Assembly (NCBI GenBank): GCA_900074885.1
Contig: FJUW01000016.1
Span: forward strand, 472,577-536,576
DNA: 64,000 nucleotides
Reading direction: 5' to 3'
Origin: Rhynchosporium graminicola
Lineage: Eukaryota > Ascomycota > Leotiomycetes > Helotiales > Ploettnerulaceae
The notes below the pieces were generated by a model. The model worked only from the letters and a program-made list of their open reading frames with translations. It searched no databases and was not told the origin of the DNA. This document shows positions 11,246-21,684 of this stretch, piece after piece; the stretch's first letter is position 1, and each line of letters begins with the position of its first letter. The position numbers were made by a program, and so were the translations under genes.

Positions 11246-12220
11246 ATGTCGACCGATCCTCCAACCACATCACATTCAAACCTCTACAGCGCAACGATGG
11301 CTTTGGTTTTACGGCAGAAAGCTTTGAAGTTTGGACTGCCTAAAGAGTTACTTGCAGCTTGTACAGTATCTATCAACTCAAGACAATTCAGCATCCTCAA
11401 TCGTCCCCCTCCGAGCTATCCTGGCCACATTCCTCTTACTAGGATCGAGAAAGCAGGCCTAGCTATCGGATCCGCGTTTGGATCTCTTTATAATCCGTAC
11501 CGTGGAGGTCTGTTTTCATTTGTTTTTCGATAAGAGCTATACTGATGGCAAAAAGATTTGATAGCATCACTTGGAGAAGCTACCGCAACACCATACTTTA
11601 TCTATCGCCTCCGAGATGCCATGCTCTCCTCCCCAACTGGTCGACGAATCCTCAAAGACCGACCTAGGATAACGTCGAAGACATTGAAGATGAAGTACCT
11701 GAGGAGTCTGCCGGAGAATACAGTAGGGAAGGCATATGCGGATTGGTTGGACCTCGAGGGCGTGAGTCCAGATACACGAAGCGAGGTTCAATATATCGAT
11801 GATGAGGAGTGTGCATATGTCATGCAGAGGTACAGGGAATGTCACGACTTTTATCATGCGTTGACCGGGCTGCCGATTATCATTGAGGGGGAGATTGCGG
11901 TTAAGGCTTTCGAATTTGCGAATACTTTGCTGCCTATGACAGGATTGAGTTTGTTTGCGTATGTGAGGTTAAAGCCGCAGGAGAAAGAGAGGTTCTGGAA
12001 GATATACTTGCCATGGGCTGTGAAGAACGGAGTAGGCTCGAAGGAGATTATTAATATCTACTGGGAGGAGCAGCTGGAGAAGGATGTGAGTGCATTGAGA
12101 GCGGAGCTGGGCATCGAGAAACCTATTGATCTGAGGTCCATTCGAAAAGCCGAGCGACTGAAGAAAAAGGCCGAGAAGGAGGCCAGAGAGAGATCAAAAG
12201 ACACTCTCGGCGCGAATTAA
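11246..12220 (+). CDS. COQ4: Ubiquinone biosynthesis protein COQ4, mitochondrial
   Basis: Two exons, 11246-11507 and 11556-12220, with a 48-nt phase-1 intron (branch TACTGAT), give 308 aa. COQ4 acts in the matrix-side ubiquinone (coenzyme Q) complex; recent work assigns it a role in decarboxylation/hydroxylation of the ring. The diagnostic zinc motif HDxxH with a downstream Glu is present as [11 protein letters not shown] followed by [11 protein letters not shown]. The N-terminus is rich in basic and hydroxylated residues with few acids, fitting a mitochondrial import signal. An in-frame ATG at 11297 ([15 protein letters not shown]) is an equally possible start and would give a better-looking targeting helix. 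The C-terminus ends in a Lys/Glu-rich helix. COQ3 of the same pathway lies about 1 kb downstream. The 5' splice site GTCTGT is weak, but the join restores the conserved reading. Confidence 0.95.
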
Positions 12221-12414
12221 AGCTGGGCACTTCCATAATATGTTCTACCAACCAACCATTTGAGCGGGGAGAAGTTTAGCAATTCCCAAATTTAACGCCA
12301 TCATATCTCCTGAAAACCCCATTGTTGGTTCACCAGTTTTCCAGCGTCATATACGAGTAATCTTTAGGTATTTCATCCTCCATGGTCTTGTCTCAGTCTT
12401 CCAATACACCCCTT

Positions 12415-12976
12415 TCACAAATCGGCGAGCAGGTCATCATCATCATCGTCCCAAGCACCCTTCCTCCTGGTGACCACGATCTTCTCCTCTTCCTTAGTTT
12501 CTGCTACAGCACCCAATAGCTCCTTCAACTGTGTCTCTGTGACCTTCGATCGTAGCTGTCCGCTCCTTGCCAGCATGATCAATCTATCTTCCACATCTTG
12601 CGCGCGGGATGCCTTGACTAGTCGGATCCGTCCGAGTCTGTCGGCAGCTTCGGGCTCGAGGATTTGAGAGAGGATGGATTGTCGAGCTTCTGCTTGGTGT
12701 GGTGTTAGAATCTGGATGAAGGATATTCGAAAGAAGCGGGGAATGAGTTAGGTACATTCTTGCTGTCTGCGAAGTTCATGTTAGTAGGATAAAAAAAATT
12801 GATTATGGAAAATGCATACTGCTTCTGTTCTTGTCCCCCGCTGCTTGACCCTCCACCACCACCTCCTTGAGACTTCAACTGCTCTAGGCGAGCCTTTCTG
12901 ATCTATAGCACATAATATTAGTATTGCTAAATAAATGAAGTGTAGGGCATACCTGAGCCAAGTCGTCGTCTTCCAT
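12415..12976 (-). CDS. PDCD5/TFAR19-family DNA-binding protein
   Basis: Four exons on the minus strand: 12976-12953, 12902-12820, an 11-nt microexon 12766-12756, and 12692-12415. They give 131 aa, the usual length of the family. The protein starts MEDDDLAQIRKARLEQLKSQ, has a Gly/Ser/Gln linker, then EARQSILSQILEPEAADRL and GRIRLVKASRAQDVEDRLI, with RSGQLRSKV, and ends in an acidic tail. This matches PDCD5, a small three-helix bundle protein that binds DNA and the chaperonin TRiC/tubulin system in other eukaryotes. The microexon was deduced because joining the two flanking exons directly does not keep the frame; the 11 nt supply KQQQE. Both flanking introns have CTAAC branch sites. It lies between COQ4 and COQ3, convergent with the first and divergent from the second. 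Confidence 0.9.
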
Positions 12977-13264
12977 TTCTAATATATGTGATGAATAGAG
13001 GGGTGTTGATCTAGGCTGAGGAGGGGTCAATCTGCAGCTCCAGTGTCAGAAATGCAAGGCTACGTAGCGCGATGCTCCTTGCAAGGATTCTTGCCTCCAG
13101 TCCCAAATATATATTTCATCATTCGGACGATACACACTGGCCCCTCGCGCTCATTGATCACTGCTCATATCTGAAAAGCTACATTGTCTTCCGAGTAAGC
13201 ACATTGGATCGGTAATCCATGCTGGATATGTAATTAAATCTTCGTTTCTAATACTCACATCATC
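12977..13264. promoter_or_regulatory. Divergent promoter, PDCD5 / COQ3
   Basis: A 288-bp region between two divergent start codons. It should hold both promoters. I see no strong known binding site. Confidence 0.45.
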
Positions 13265-14122
13265 ATGATGCCTCCCCTTCGACGCACCTCCCTCAGAAAC
13301 CTGTCGCTGCTCCTCCGAACGGCACCACGCTTTGTACAGAAGCAATTCCGATACCATAGCACTGGAAATGGCACAGCCTCATCTGTCAATCCCGAAGAAG
13401 TCTCGCATTTCAATGCGCTGGCTTCCACATGGTGGGACCCTCACGGCTCCTCACGGCTGCTTCATCTCATGAATCCTCTCCGTCACGACTTCATTCGCGG
13501 TTGTCATGCAATACAACCCGATCCACCACCTGCTACTGGTCTGCGATACTTAGACATCGGTTGTGGAGGAGGCATATTTGCAGAGAGTGCCGCGAGGTTG
13601 GGCAGTACAGGCAGCGTTACAGCTATTGACCCCAGCCCTAAAGTGTTGGCCATTGCCAAAGGACATGCGAAGAAGGATCCAATGCTACAGGAAAAGTTGA
13701 CATATCTGAATACTTCTATCGAAGAACTACCCAAGCCAAAGTCAAAGGAGGAGCAATTCGACGTTATGTCAGTATTTGAGGTCATTGAACACATTACACA
13801 ACCTGACGAGTTCTTGGATCTTTGTACCCCTTTTGTGAAGCCCGGAGGATGGATCGTCATGAGCACTATTGCGAGGACTTGGACGAGCTGGGTTACGACC
13901 AAGGTTGTGGCAGAAGATTTGATCGGGATTGTACCGAGGGGCACGCATGATTGGGGGAAGTATATCAATGAAGATGAATTGAGGGAATACTTCTTGAAAG
14001 CTGGAGGGTGGAATAGCCCGAGGGTTATGGGGGTTGTTTACGTGCCTGGATTGGGGTGGAAAGAAATCTCTGGAAGTGAGAAGCTTGGGAATTATTTCTT
14101 TGCTATCAGAAGAGATCTGTAG
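13265..14122 (+). CDS. COQ3: Ubiquinone biosynthesis O-methyltransferase COQ3, mitochondrial
   Basis: Single exon, 285 aa, close to the family length. COQ3 performs both O-methylations of the ubiquinone ring using S-adenosylmethionine on the matrix side of the inner membrane. Residues 1-35 are basic and Ser/Thr-rich with almost no acids, as in a mitochondrial presequence. The family block FNALASTWWDPHGSSRLLHL then NPLRHDFI is at ~49-77. Methyltransferase motif I (LDIGCGGGIFAESAARLGS) starts at ~96, followed by the acidic D of TAIDPS. FDVMSVFEVIEHI is the post-motif that identifies UbiG/COQ3. Two adjacent ATG codons (13265 and 13268) can start it. Having COQ4 so close by suggests a loose pathway neighbourhood. 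Confidence 0.96.
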   Translation: MMPPLRRTSLRNLSLLLRTAPRFVQKQFRYHSTGNGTASSVNPEEVSHFNALASTWWDPHGSSRLLHLMNPLRHDFIRGCHAIQPDPPPATGLRYLDIGCGGGIFAESAARLGSTGSVTAIDPSPKVLAIAKGHAKKDPMLQEKLTYLNTSIEELPKPKSKEEQFDVMSVFEVIEHITQPDEFLDLCTPFVKPGGWIVMSTIARTWTSWVTTKVVAEDLIGIVPRGTHDWGKYINEDELREYFLKAGGWNSPRVMGVVYVPGLGWKEISGSEKLGNYFFAIRRDL

Positions 14123-14621
14123 GCATTATTTGGGAGTGAGTGGGTTGTCTTTGCAAGCAGGCTTGGTCGAGGACTTTCGTAAAAATATTGAGGATTTGCG
14201 CCAGTGGAGGAACCTTTACCCATAGAGTTGTAATATGGCCGCTTTATATCATAGACTTGGTAATAATAATCAGAACAAGCGGAGAAAACTACGACTTTGT
14301 TTCGATTCCAAGTCGAGGCTGGCGATTTGCGTTTCCGAATGCAGATATGTACGGATGCCACAAAGCCGCTTGATTATGCCGGACATACCGCGAAGGAATG
14401 AAGATAGTGTTCTTCAAAACCACAAATTTGCTTTGAGGACATATGCTCTCGGGATAATCTTATCAGCCAGACTCAGATCCCGGGTGTCCCTGGTGATCTC
14501 GAAGCTAGAGCCAGATAAGGACTAAGCGTGCTGATGCTGTATCACTTTTACCCCTCTACAACTTCAACAAACTACCGTCAAGCTCGAATAACAAATCAAA
14601 TTCTCCGACGAGAAACTCAAC
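14123..14621. other. Intergenic, COQ3 to phosphoserine phosphatase
   Basis: Tail-to-head spacer of 499 bp holding the COQ3 3' UTR and the next promoter. No gene is seen. Confidence 0.55.
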
Positions 14622-16043
14622 ATGGCCGAAGTAAATCCAACGACGAGGCCAGCACGTCCAAGTCTCGGGGGTGGTATGCGCACAGGCAGCTTCATCACTG
14701 AGCAGAAGGAGTACCGCGCTCCGCAACAAGATGGACATCAGGGTATTGACAGCATCGTTGAAGGCGTGCAACATACGACAGTCGAGCCTCGCAAGCCATA
14801 TCAGCCATACAACGGCGTTCCCTCTGAGAAGACCCCGCCAAAAATTGTGAATAGCGGGCTAAACCACACTCTATCGCATACGAACTGCCAGCCTGCCGTC
14901 GGAACCCAATCTGATCGAATGATCGCAACAATAATCTACAAAACCAAGTCTCCTCGAGTCAATATCACCGACTATCCGCCTGATCGATCACCCTCCCCAT
15001 CTGCTGCAAACTCCCGCGCCATTCCCCCAAATCTCGCTCCTGTGCGATCACTCTCCAGCTTCCCCCTCGAGCCCCCTCCACCCGATCCAGAACCTCTTGA
15101 CCACCTTTACGGCAGCTACATTTCGCCATTATGCCTGACCTCGTTCCTACATCTCATCGCGAATCTTCCTACTCGGCAAGGCTCCGCAGTTCTTAGCTCA
15201 TCACACCGGTGCCTCGACAATCCCGATCACCCCTCCATCGTAGAGCTTACCCTCTCACCCACACCCAATCCCGATTATATTACGTTGGACGACTTGCGCA
15301 AGCATGAGTTCATATATCGTTTCGAGCGCGAATGGAATGTCGATGTGATTCTGCAGCAAGATACTGTCCTCCGTCGATATCCGCGCTTAGTAGTCTTTGA
15401 CATGGATTCGACGCTCATCGAACAAGAAGTAATCGACTTGCTTGCCGCTTCTATTGGTGTTGAGGCCGAAGTTTCGGCCATCACAGCACGAGCCATGAAC
15501 GGGGAACTTGACTTTTCGTCTTCTTTCAAAGAACGAGTCAGGCTTCTTAAGGGCGTGGATGCAAACATTTTCACCAAGCTTCGAACGGTTATTACGCCAA
15601 CTAAAGGAGCCCGGGAGTTGATCAAAGCATTGAAGAGAATCGGTGTCAAGACCGCTGTTGTCTCAGGCGGTTTCATACCCCTCACACAATGGCTAGCAGA
15701 TGATCTGGGCATTGATTACGCATTCGCCAATACCATAACTTTAGATCCCAGTACTAACCTCCTGACTGGCGAAGTCGTCGGCACGATCGTGAATGCAGAG
15801 AAGAAACGCGACCTACTTCTTGAGCTAGCAGCAAAAGAAAAGGTGCCTTTGCAACAAGTGATAGCTATTGGCGATGGTGCAAATGACTTGCTCATGATGA
15901 AGGAGGCTGGCTTGGGAGTCGCGTGGAACGCGAAGCCTGTGGTGCAAATGGAGGCTGAGGCTAGGCTAAACGGGGAGAGCTTGCTAGATTTGTTACATGT
16001 GTTCGGCTTCACTGCTGAGGAGGTGCAGGATCTGCTTCAGTGA
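14622..16043 (+). CDS. SER2: Phosphoserine phosphatase (serine biosynthesis, HAD family)
   Basis: Single exon, 473 aa. The enzyme removes phosphate from phosphoserine in the last step of serine synthesis. HAD motif I is DMDSTLI at ~260-266 (first Asp is the nucleophile), followed by EQEVIDLLAASIG, the SerB-type cap start. Motif II is VVSGGF at ~345-350, with the Lys of motif III nearby (NAEKKRD), and the metal-binding motif GDGANDLLMM is at ~417. The N-terminal ~160 residues are Pro/Ser-rich, look disordered and make this protein much longer than the ~310-aa yeast enzyme. The segment between (~165-255) resembles the regulatory N-terminal part of SerB proteins. The start ATG follows a CAAC context typical of fungal starts. 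Confidence 0.93.
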   Translation: MAEVNPTTRPARPSLGGGMRTGSFITEQKEYRAPQQDGHQGIDSIVEGVQHTTVEPRKPYQPYNGVPSEKTPPKIVNSGLNHTLSHTNCQPAVGTQSDRMIATIIYKTKSPRVNITDYPPDRSPSPSAANSRAIPPNLAPVRSLSSFPLEPPPPDPEPLDHLYGSYISPLCLTSFLHLIANLPTRQGSAVLSSSHRCLDNPDHPSIVELTLSPTPNPDYITLDDLRKHEFIYRFEREWNVDVILQQDTVLRRYPRLVVFDMDSTLIEQEVIDLLAASIGVEAEVSAITARAMNGELDFSSSFKERVRLLKGVDANIFTKLRTVITPTKGARELIKALKRIGVKTAVVSGGFIPLTQWLADDLGIDYAFANTITLDPSTNLLTGEVVGTIVNAEKKRDLLLELAAKEKVPLQQVIAIGDGANDLLMMKEAGLGVAWNAKPVVQMEAEARLNGESLLDLLHVFGFTAEEVQDLLQ

Positions 16044-16424
16044 CATGACAACGACCAGAACTCAGAGAAGTTGACTTCAATAGAATGTATTGGATTAGTC
16101 GATGAGGGCTCATCGGGTTTCGTTAGCGAGTCGGCTAGAAAATCAATGTGCAGTACCTATTCATGATATCCAATGAATCGGCTTTTATGCGCCAAATATT
16201 TGAGAACCAGAAGTGCTTGATCTTGGTTAGTGGACTTTGACCTCTCCGTATAGCACGACCAGCACCAAGCCATGTCCTGCAGTGATCGAGTTTCGATATT
16301 GCCAAGGACAGTCTTCTGGAGTTAACACTTGAGATTCGGGATGAGTCTGATCACGCCTCAAAAGCGGATGGTCACCGTTCACCGTAGACTTATGCGTTGC
16401 ATATATAACATACGCTCAGTACAC
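16044..16424. other. Intergenic, convergent 3' ends
   Basis: Spacer between the stops of the phosphatase and palC. No gene is seen. Confidence 0.6.
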
Positions 16425-17902
16425 TCAGTAGTAGTTGCTACTACCAGCATAATCGCTTTTCGTGCCCGGGAAAGCCCCGACAGTGTTTTGCTGCTGGTTC
16501 TCATCATCTGAACTGGCATCGCTTCCATAATCATCTGCACGATCCGGAGGCGCTCTCATATTTTCCAGTATCGAACTGTCCAACGTTGGTGGGTTCCAAG
16601 GCGTTAGTGTGTAAATCTCTCGCCCTGAGGGCATCGATGCCACAAGTGGACCTGGAGGCGGTATCACTTGGGTGTTAATCTAGCAAGTCAGAATTAATGT
16701 CAGTTAGAATATTGGGGGCTTACAGTATCATTCATCTTATTCCACTTCTTCTGAAGCGATTCCACCACTCTCCCCTCTTCGGCTCTACCGGCATCAGAAC
16801 CCCACAGAGCTTCCTTTTCTACTCTCTTGTCCTCTCGCTTCTCATCCCATCCCTTCTTCATCCTTCCGAAACTCAGTCCTTTCTTTCCCTCGTCTTTTGA
16901 CGCGAGACCGAGCTCATTCATTCCAGCTGTAAGCCACGCAATAGCATCCCCCGTCTTCCCCACCATCTCAGCATCAATACCAAAAAATCTGCACGCCTTT
17001 CCTCTTCCCGTGCACCTCAAATCCTCCACATACTTCACTAAATTGGTATCAATCTTGCTTCTCCCTCTAGTCAAACTCGATTGCAGAAGCGAGGATGCAT
17101 TTGCGGCATGTTCTGAAGCCGCGAGACATAGACGAGCAAATAGATGCACTCTGAGTTTGGGGATCTCAGGCGCCATAATCATCCAGTCGCGATCATTTTG
17201 ATTGCGATTCTGGGCTACGATTGCTGGGTAGGGATCATCTTTCAAGACGGCCAGAAGTGTTGCTTCGGCCAGGGCTAGGGATTTGAGTGCGCTTGCTGTT
17301 GATTGAGAGATATCGACGCACGGTGGTGTAGACGATATCTGATCTGAGCGGTGAGGTATATAATCATGAACTGAAGCTGCAGCGAGGAGATGCTTGGTAG
17401 CTGTTGTGATCGCAAGAGTGCGTTGCTCGGCACTTGGTGAGGCGATAGCTGATGAGTAGAGGAGGCGGAGTGAGGATCGAGAGAGAAGAGTGTAGGCGTA
17501 TCCAAGCGTCTGGAGAACGAAGTAGATCTCATATTCTAAAGATTTGATCTTGATACGCGCGGTTTCTTGTCCAGGTACGAGATTCTCTGAGAGTGTTGGT
17601 CTCCACTCTAGACTTGGTGTGGTTTTTAGGACAACGTCTACTTCTTCACCGGCGACAATATGGCTTCCGAGGCCATTGTCGATAGCGAGTAGATAAGGGA
17701 TGTAGTTGTTTAGAGCAAGAAGGACGGATGAGAGATGGGGTGTTTGCTCCGAGGGACTGAGGCGCTTGTGCTTTTTGAGAGTGTCTCGTAGCACGCCTCG
17801 ATATGTGCTTGCCGAAAGGGGAAGTGAGGGATGAGAACTGCTTTCGAAATATGTCGAGAATGAGAATGAAGATGTCGTCGGGAGAATGAATGGATAAGGC
17901 AT
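16425..17902 (-). CDS. palC: pH-response regulator PalC (BRO1-like domain)
   Basis: Two exons on the minus strand, 17902-16724 and 16679-16425, joined across a 44-nt intron (GTAAGC...CTAACTGAC...TAG), give 477 aa. PalC is part of the fungal ambient-pH signalling pathway. It links the plasma-membrane PalH/PalI sensor to the ESCRT-III machinery so that PacC is processed at alkaline pH. The N-terminus MPYPFILPTTSSFSFSTYF is the hallmark opening of palC proteins. The helical BRO1-like region spans most of exon 1, and the segment LRCTGRGKACRFFGIDAEMV with the following WLTAGMNELG is typical of the family. Exon 2 encodes a Pro-rich then acidic tail ending in SNYY. The gene is divergent from SSN8. 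Confidence 0.92.
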
Positions 17903-18339
17903 CGTATAGGGGCGATAGTCACGAGCCGTAGAAATACCTATGCAATAAGTGTCGTCTTCTTGAGGCTCTGATGTAGCCGATTATAGAGGACCCCTCATCC
18001 AGGCGGCGGCCCCACTTAGACTCCGCCATAAGCGTCTCCATTAGTGACTCGCTTGGCCTAGCGATGCCTGTACGCGATGTGAGATCAACATCTTAAATCT
18101 TGAGGCCTGAGACATGTGAATGTTCAACATGCGAGAAGCATTACTCACTACCCATTTTACACTGCCTTATTATCAAATTCGCTCCACATTTTGTAGCCCT
18201 TCGGTCTTCGCAAGTCGTAAAGACTCTGTATCTTATTAGCCAGTTTCATACTCGACGGACATCTTTCATCAGCCTCTCACAAAGACCCTGGCGCACTATA
18301 TAGTCAGAATCGTCTCCTTCGAAGTACAACAGAGTAGAG
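17903..18339. promoter_or_regulatory. Divergent promoter, palC / SSN8, with one PacC-type hexamer
   Basis: A 437-bp region between divergent starts. The minus strand carries GCCAAG at 18052-18057, which fits the PacC consensus GCCARG and lies ~150 bp upstream of the palC start. A hexamer like this occurs often by chance, so a regulatory role is only a suggestion. Confidence 0.3.
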
Positions 18340-19344
18340 ATGGCTGCAAACTATTGGGAATCTACCCAGCGACGGCACTGGCAATTCACTCGGCCGCAGC
18401 TCGAGGACATGCGGAAAAAATTGGAAGAGGAAGATCAGAATCTCGTGAAGATGTATCCTCTACCAGAAGTTAGGCATCAAAGCATATATTTCAATCAGCG
18501 TTGGTCTCTCTTTCAGCTACAATTGAGTCATCTAACTTGGTAATCTAGAAATTAATAGATTGGGAAAACGACTTGGTGTTCGTCAGCAAGCTATGGTCAC
18601 TGCCCAACTTTACATCCGCCGGTTCTATCTGAAGGTAGAGATCAGACGGACCAACCCCTATCTGGTTATAGCAACTGCTGTCTACCTTGCTTGCAAGATG
18701 GAGGAGTGCCCACACCATATCAGGCTCGTGGTCAGCGAGGGTCGAACCCTCTGGCCAGGTACGTTTCGGTCTGAGGTTACTGTCACTGCCACCAACTTAC
18801 GGGTACAGAATTCTTCAGTAGTGACACATCTAAATTGGGAGAATGCGAATTCTTCCTCATATCAGAGATGAGCTCTCAGATGATCATACATCACCCGTAC
18901 CGGAGCCTCACTTCTTTACAAGGCATCTTCTCACTCACTCAAGAAGAATCGGCTCTCGCTTGGTCCATTATCAACGATCACTACATGACGGACCTACCAT
19001 TACTCTTTGCACCTCACATCATCGCTGTAACTTCGATTCTCCTAGCTCTTGTATTGCGTCCAAACACAACCGGTGTTCAATCAGCAAGTGGATCTGCCAG
19101 TAGCATGGCGAGTGCTGCTAATTCAGCACTCAATTCTGTTGGGAATGAGAAACAAGGCGGAGGACCACGATCTAAGATTCAAAAGCTTGCGAACTGGCTC
19201 GCCGAAAGCAACATCAACATTGAAAACATCGTTGATTGCACGCAAGAGATCATTTCGTTCTACGAAGTCCAGGACCTGTTCAACGAGAAGCTTACAAGAG
19301 AACAGATCAACCGATTTGTCAAGGCACGCGGACTTGATAAGTGA
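18340..19344 (+). CDS. SSN8: Cyclin C, Mediator kinase-module subunit (SSN8)
   Basis: Three exons, 18340-18499, 18549-18758 and 18809-19344, give 301 aa. Cyclin C pairs with CDK8/Ssn3 in the Mediator kinase module and phosphorylates RNA polymerase II machinery, often repressing transcription. The N-terminus [20 protein letters not shown] is the family signature. The first cyclin box follows: [20 protein letters not shown] across the first intron, then [20 protein letters not shown] and [21 protein letters not shown] Ser/Ala/Gly-rich insert with a run of small residues lies near residue 225, and the second cyclin fold ends in [16 protein letters not shown]. Both introns are ~50 nt with canonical ends. 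The gene shares a divergent promoter with palC. Confidence 0.95.
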
Positions 19345-20024
19345 TGGGATATTTGGAGACCAAGGTTCAAGATATGATGGAATTCATGCTTAGTGGTTCT
19401 ACAGAGCTTCGTAGCGGCGCTGTACCTCGAGATGTCAATATTCGCAGTTGACAAGGTGACAAGTGGGGATATACGTGAGCAAGAGCCGCATTCCACTCAG
19501 ACGTGAGTCTGTTCATGGCTAGAAGTACTAGTAGTACCAGGCGGTGTGGCTCCCGATCTGATAGTCCATTGGTGAAGTATAATTCTTAGAGGATAAGGAC
19601 CAACTCAGAGCCACGCAAAGAAGCGCCGAAGGGAGTTGAAGAGACCATCTGGGGATTTCGAACAGATGCGGTCCCAATGGGCATATATGTAAGAGCAGAC
19701 AGAAGCACAAATAATGTGTCAAGCCCAGTGTAGATCGTGTATCACTTTGACTCAAATGTGTCTAATCCAAATCAAATCAATTATCTTTTCATTTCGCGAT
19801 TTCAAAAAGAGTTTATCTCTAACATCCCAGCCATTGCATCTAGAAAATAAACGAACAAAAGAATAAGACAAATAATTATCATGGTCACGTGAAGCTGCAT
19901 GGGAGGTCCTGGTCCTGCATATTAATCGACAGGGTGGATGTAGTTCGTAGGCTAAGATAAGGTAGTTTTGATAACAGAAAAATGTTCCTGAGAACATCCG
20001 CAGGAAGAATTGTCTATAACAAAC
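19345..20024. other. Intergenic, SSN8 to DBP8; palindromic CACGTG upstream of DBP8
   Basis: A 680-bp spacer. CACGTG (19886-19891), the core site of Cbf1/bHLH factors, lies ~135 bp before the DBP8 start. No gene is seen. Confidence 0.45.
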
Positions 20025-21684
20025 ATGCCTGCAACCACAATCCAGAAGCAATCGATGCCTATGGAACGACCAGAAGACGCAGCTTCCGACGTCTCGTCAG
20101 ATTCAGAGTCTGGAAACGATTCTGACGAATATTCAGGATCTGATTCGGACTCCCTCGACAACCATGATTCGCGCAAACGGCGAAAGGTAGCACCTGTGGA
20201 AGACGATGCGCCTCAGATTCTAGCTGCTGCTGCTCCTTCTCGATTCAAAGCAAAAGGGGAAGGTAAATTCAAAATTCAGAGTGTTGCTCTTGAGGAGAAA
20301 CCCGTAGAAAGCGGAATATCCGTCCCACTTGACCACCAGACGACCTTTGCAGCATTGAATGTCAAGCCATGGTTAGTTGGGTCTTTGGAGGCAATGGCTA
20401 TAAAGAGGCCGACAGGTATTCAGAAGGGGTGCATACCAGAAATATTGAAGGGAAGAGACTGCATAGGAGGAAGTAGGACTGGTTCGGGGAAGACAATGGC
20501 TTTTGCTGTACCGATTCTGCAGACCTGGTCGGAAGATCCTTTCGGAATTTTTGCCGTCATCCTGACTCCTACGAGGTGAGTATTTTTAAAACTTTGTCGA
20601 GGTTTCAGCTGATCATTCAAGGGAACTGGCGCTACAGATTTTTGAGCAGATCAAAGCTATTTCTTCGCCCCAACAGCTGAAAGCGATTTTGATTACTGGA
20701 GGATCAGATATGCGCCCACAAGCAACGGCTCTCGCACAGCGACCGCACATTGTAATAGCGACCCCAGGGCGCTTGGCCGATCATATACGGACGTCGGGAG
20801 AGGATACAATATGTGGCTTACGTCGGGTACGAATGGTGGTCCTTGACGAAGCTGATCGGTTGCTAGCAAGCGGAAGTACAGGAAGCATGCTCCCAGACGT
20901 CGAAGAATGTCTCTCTGTTCTTCCACCGCCGCCAAAACGTCAGACCCTGCTCTTTACAGCAACAATTACGCCGGAAGTCCGTGCTTTGAAGGAACTTCCC
21001 CGAAGTCCAGGCAAACCACCGGTTTTTGTCTGCGAAGTTGATACTCAGAAACTGGCTATCCCGGCCGCCTTAAGGCAGATGCATCTCCAAATTCCGGTCA
21101 CCCACCGGGAACATTATCTCCATATGTTTCTTCTCACGGATATCAATCTTCCAAAATCAGTTATTATCTTCTGTAATCGCACCGCTACAGCGGACTATCT
21201 CACGCATCTTCTTCGTCTCCTCGAGCACCGTGTCACAGCTCTGCACTCCAAGCTCCCACAGCGCCAACGGATTGATAATTTGGGTCGTTTCCGTGCTTCA
21301 GCAGCTCGAATTCTTGTTGCTACAGATGTGGCTGCCAGAGGTCTCGATATCCCCGAGGTTGGTCTGGTTGTGAATTTTGATATACCTCGCGATCCGGATG
21401 ACTATATTCATCGTGTTGGAAGAACTGCCAGAGCTGGGAGGAAGGGTGATGCAGTTACATTTGTGGGGCAGAGAGATGTACATCTGGTACAAGCTATCGA
21501 GGCGAGAGTAGGACGGCAAATGGGGGCATGGGAGGAGGAAGGTGTCAATCTTGAGACGAGAGTCATTAGAGAGGCATTGAAGCTTGTAGGCGAGAAGAAA
21601 CGAGAGGCCCTGCTTGAAATTGAGGAGGGAAGAGAAGTAGGAGGGAAGCGGAAACGAGGTATGCAGAATCTAGCCAAGAAGTAA
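20025..21684 (+). CDS. DBP8: DEAD-box ATP-dependent RNA helicase DBP8 (DDX49)
   Basis: Two exons, 20025-20575 and 20622-21684, with a 46-nt intron that splits the PTRELA motif, give 537 aa. DBP8 works in the nucleolus in processing of the small-subunit rRNA. The first ~85 residues are acidic/Ser-rich and end in a basic KRRK cluster. Helicase motifs run in order: Q motif (PTGIQ), I (SRTGSGKT), Ia (PTRELA), GG/TPGRL, II (DEAD), III as TAT rather than SAT, IV (IIFCNRT), V ([10 protein letters not shown]) and VI ([10 protein letters not shown]). The tail is Lys/Arg-rich ([14 protein letters not shown]). DBP8 rather than DBP4 or RRP3 is inferred from the spacing, the short tail and the block [20 protein letters not shown]. 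The ATG at 20025 is the first Met after an open stretch that begins with TTG. Confidence 0.92.
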
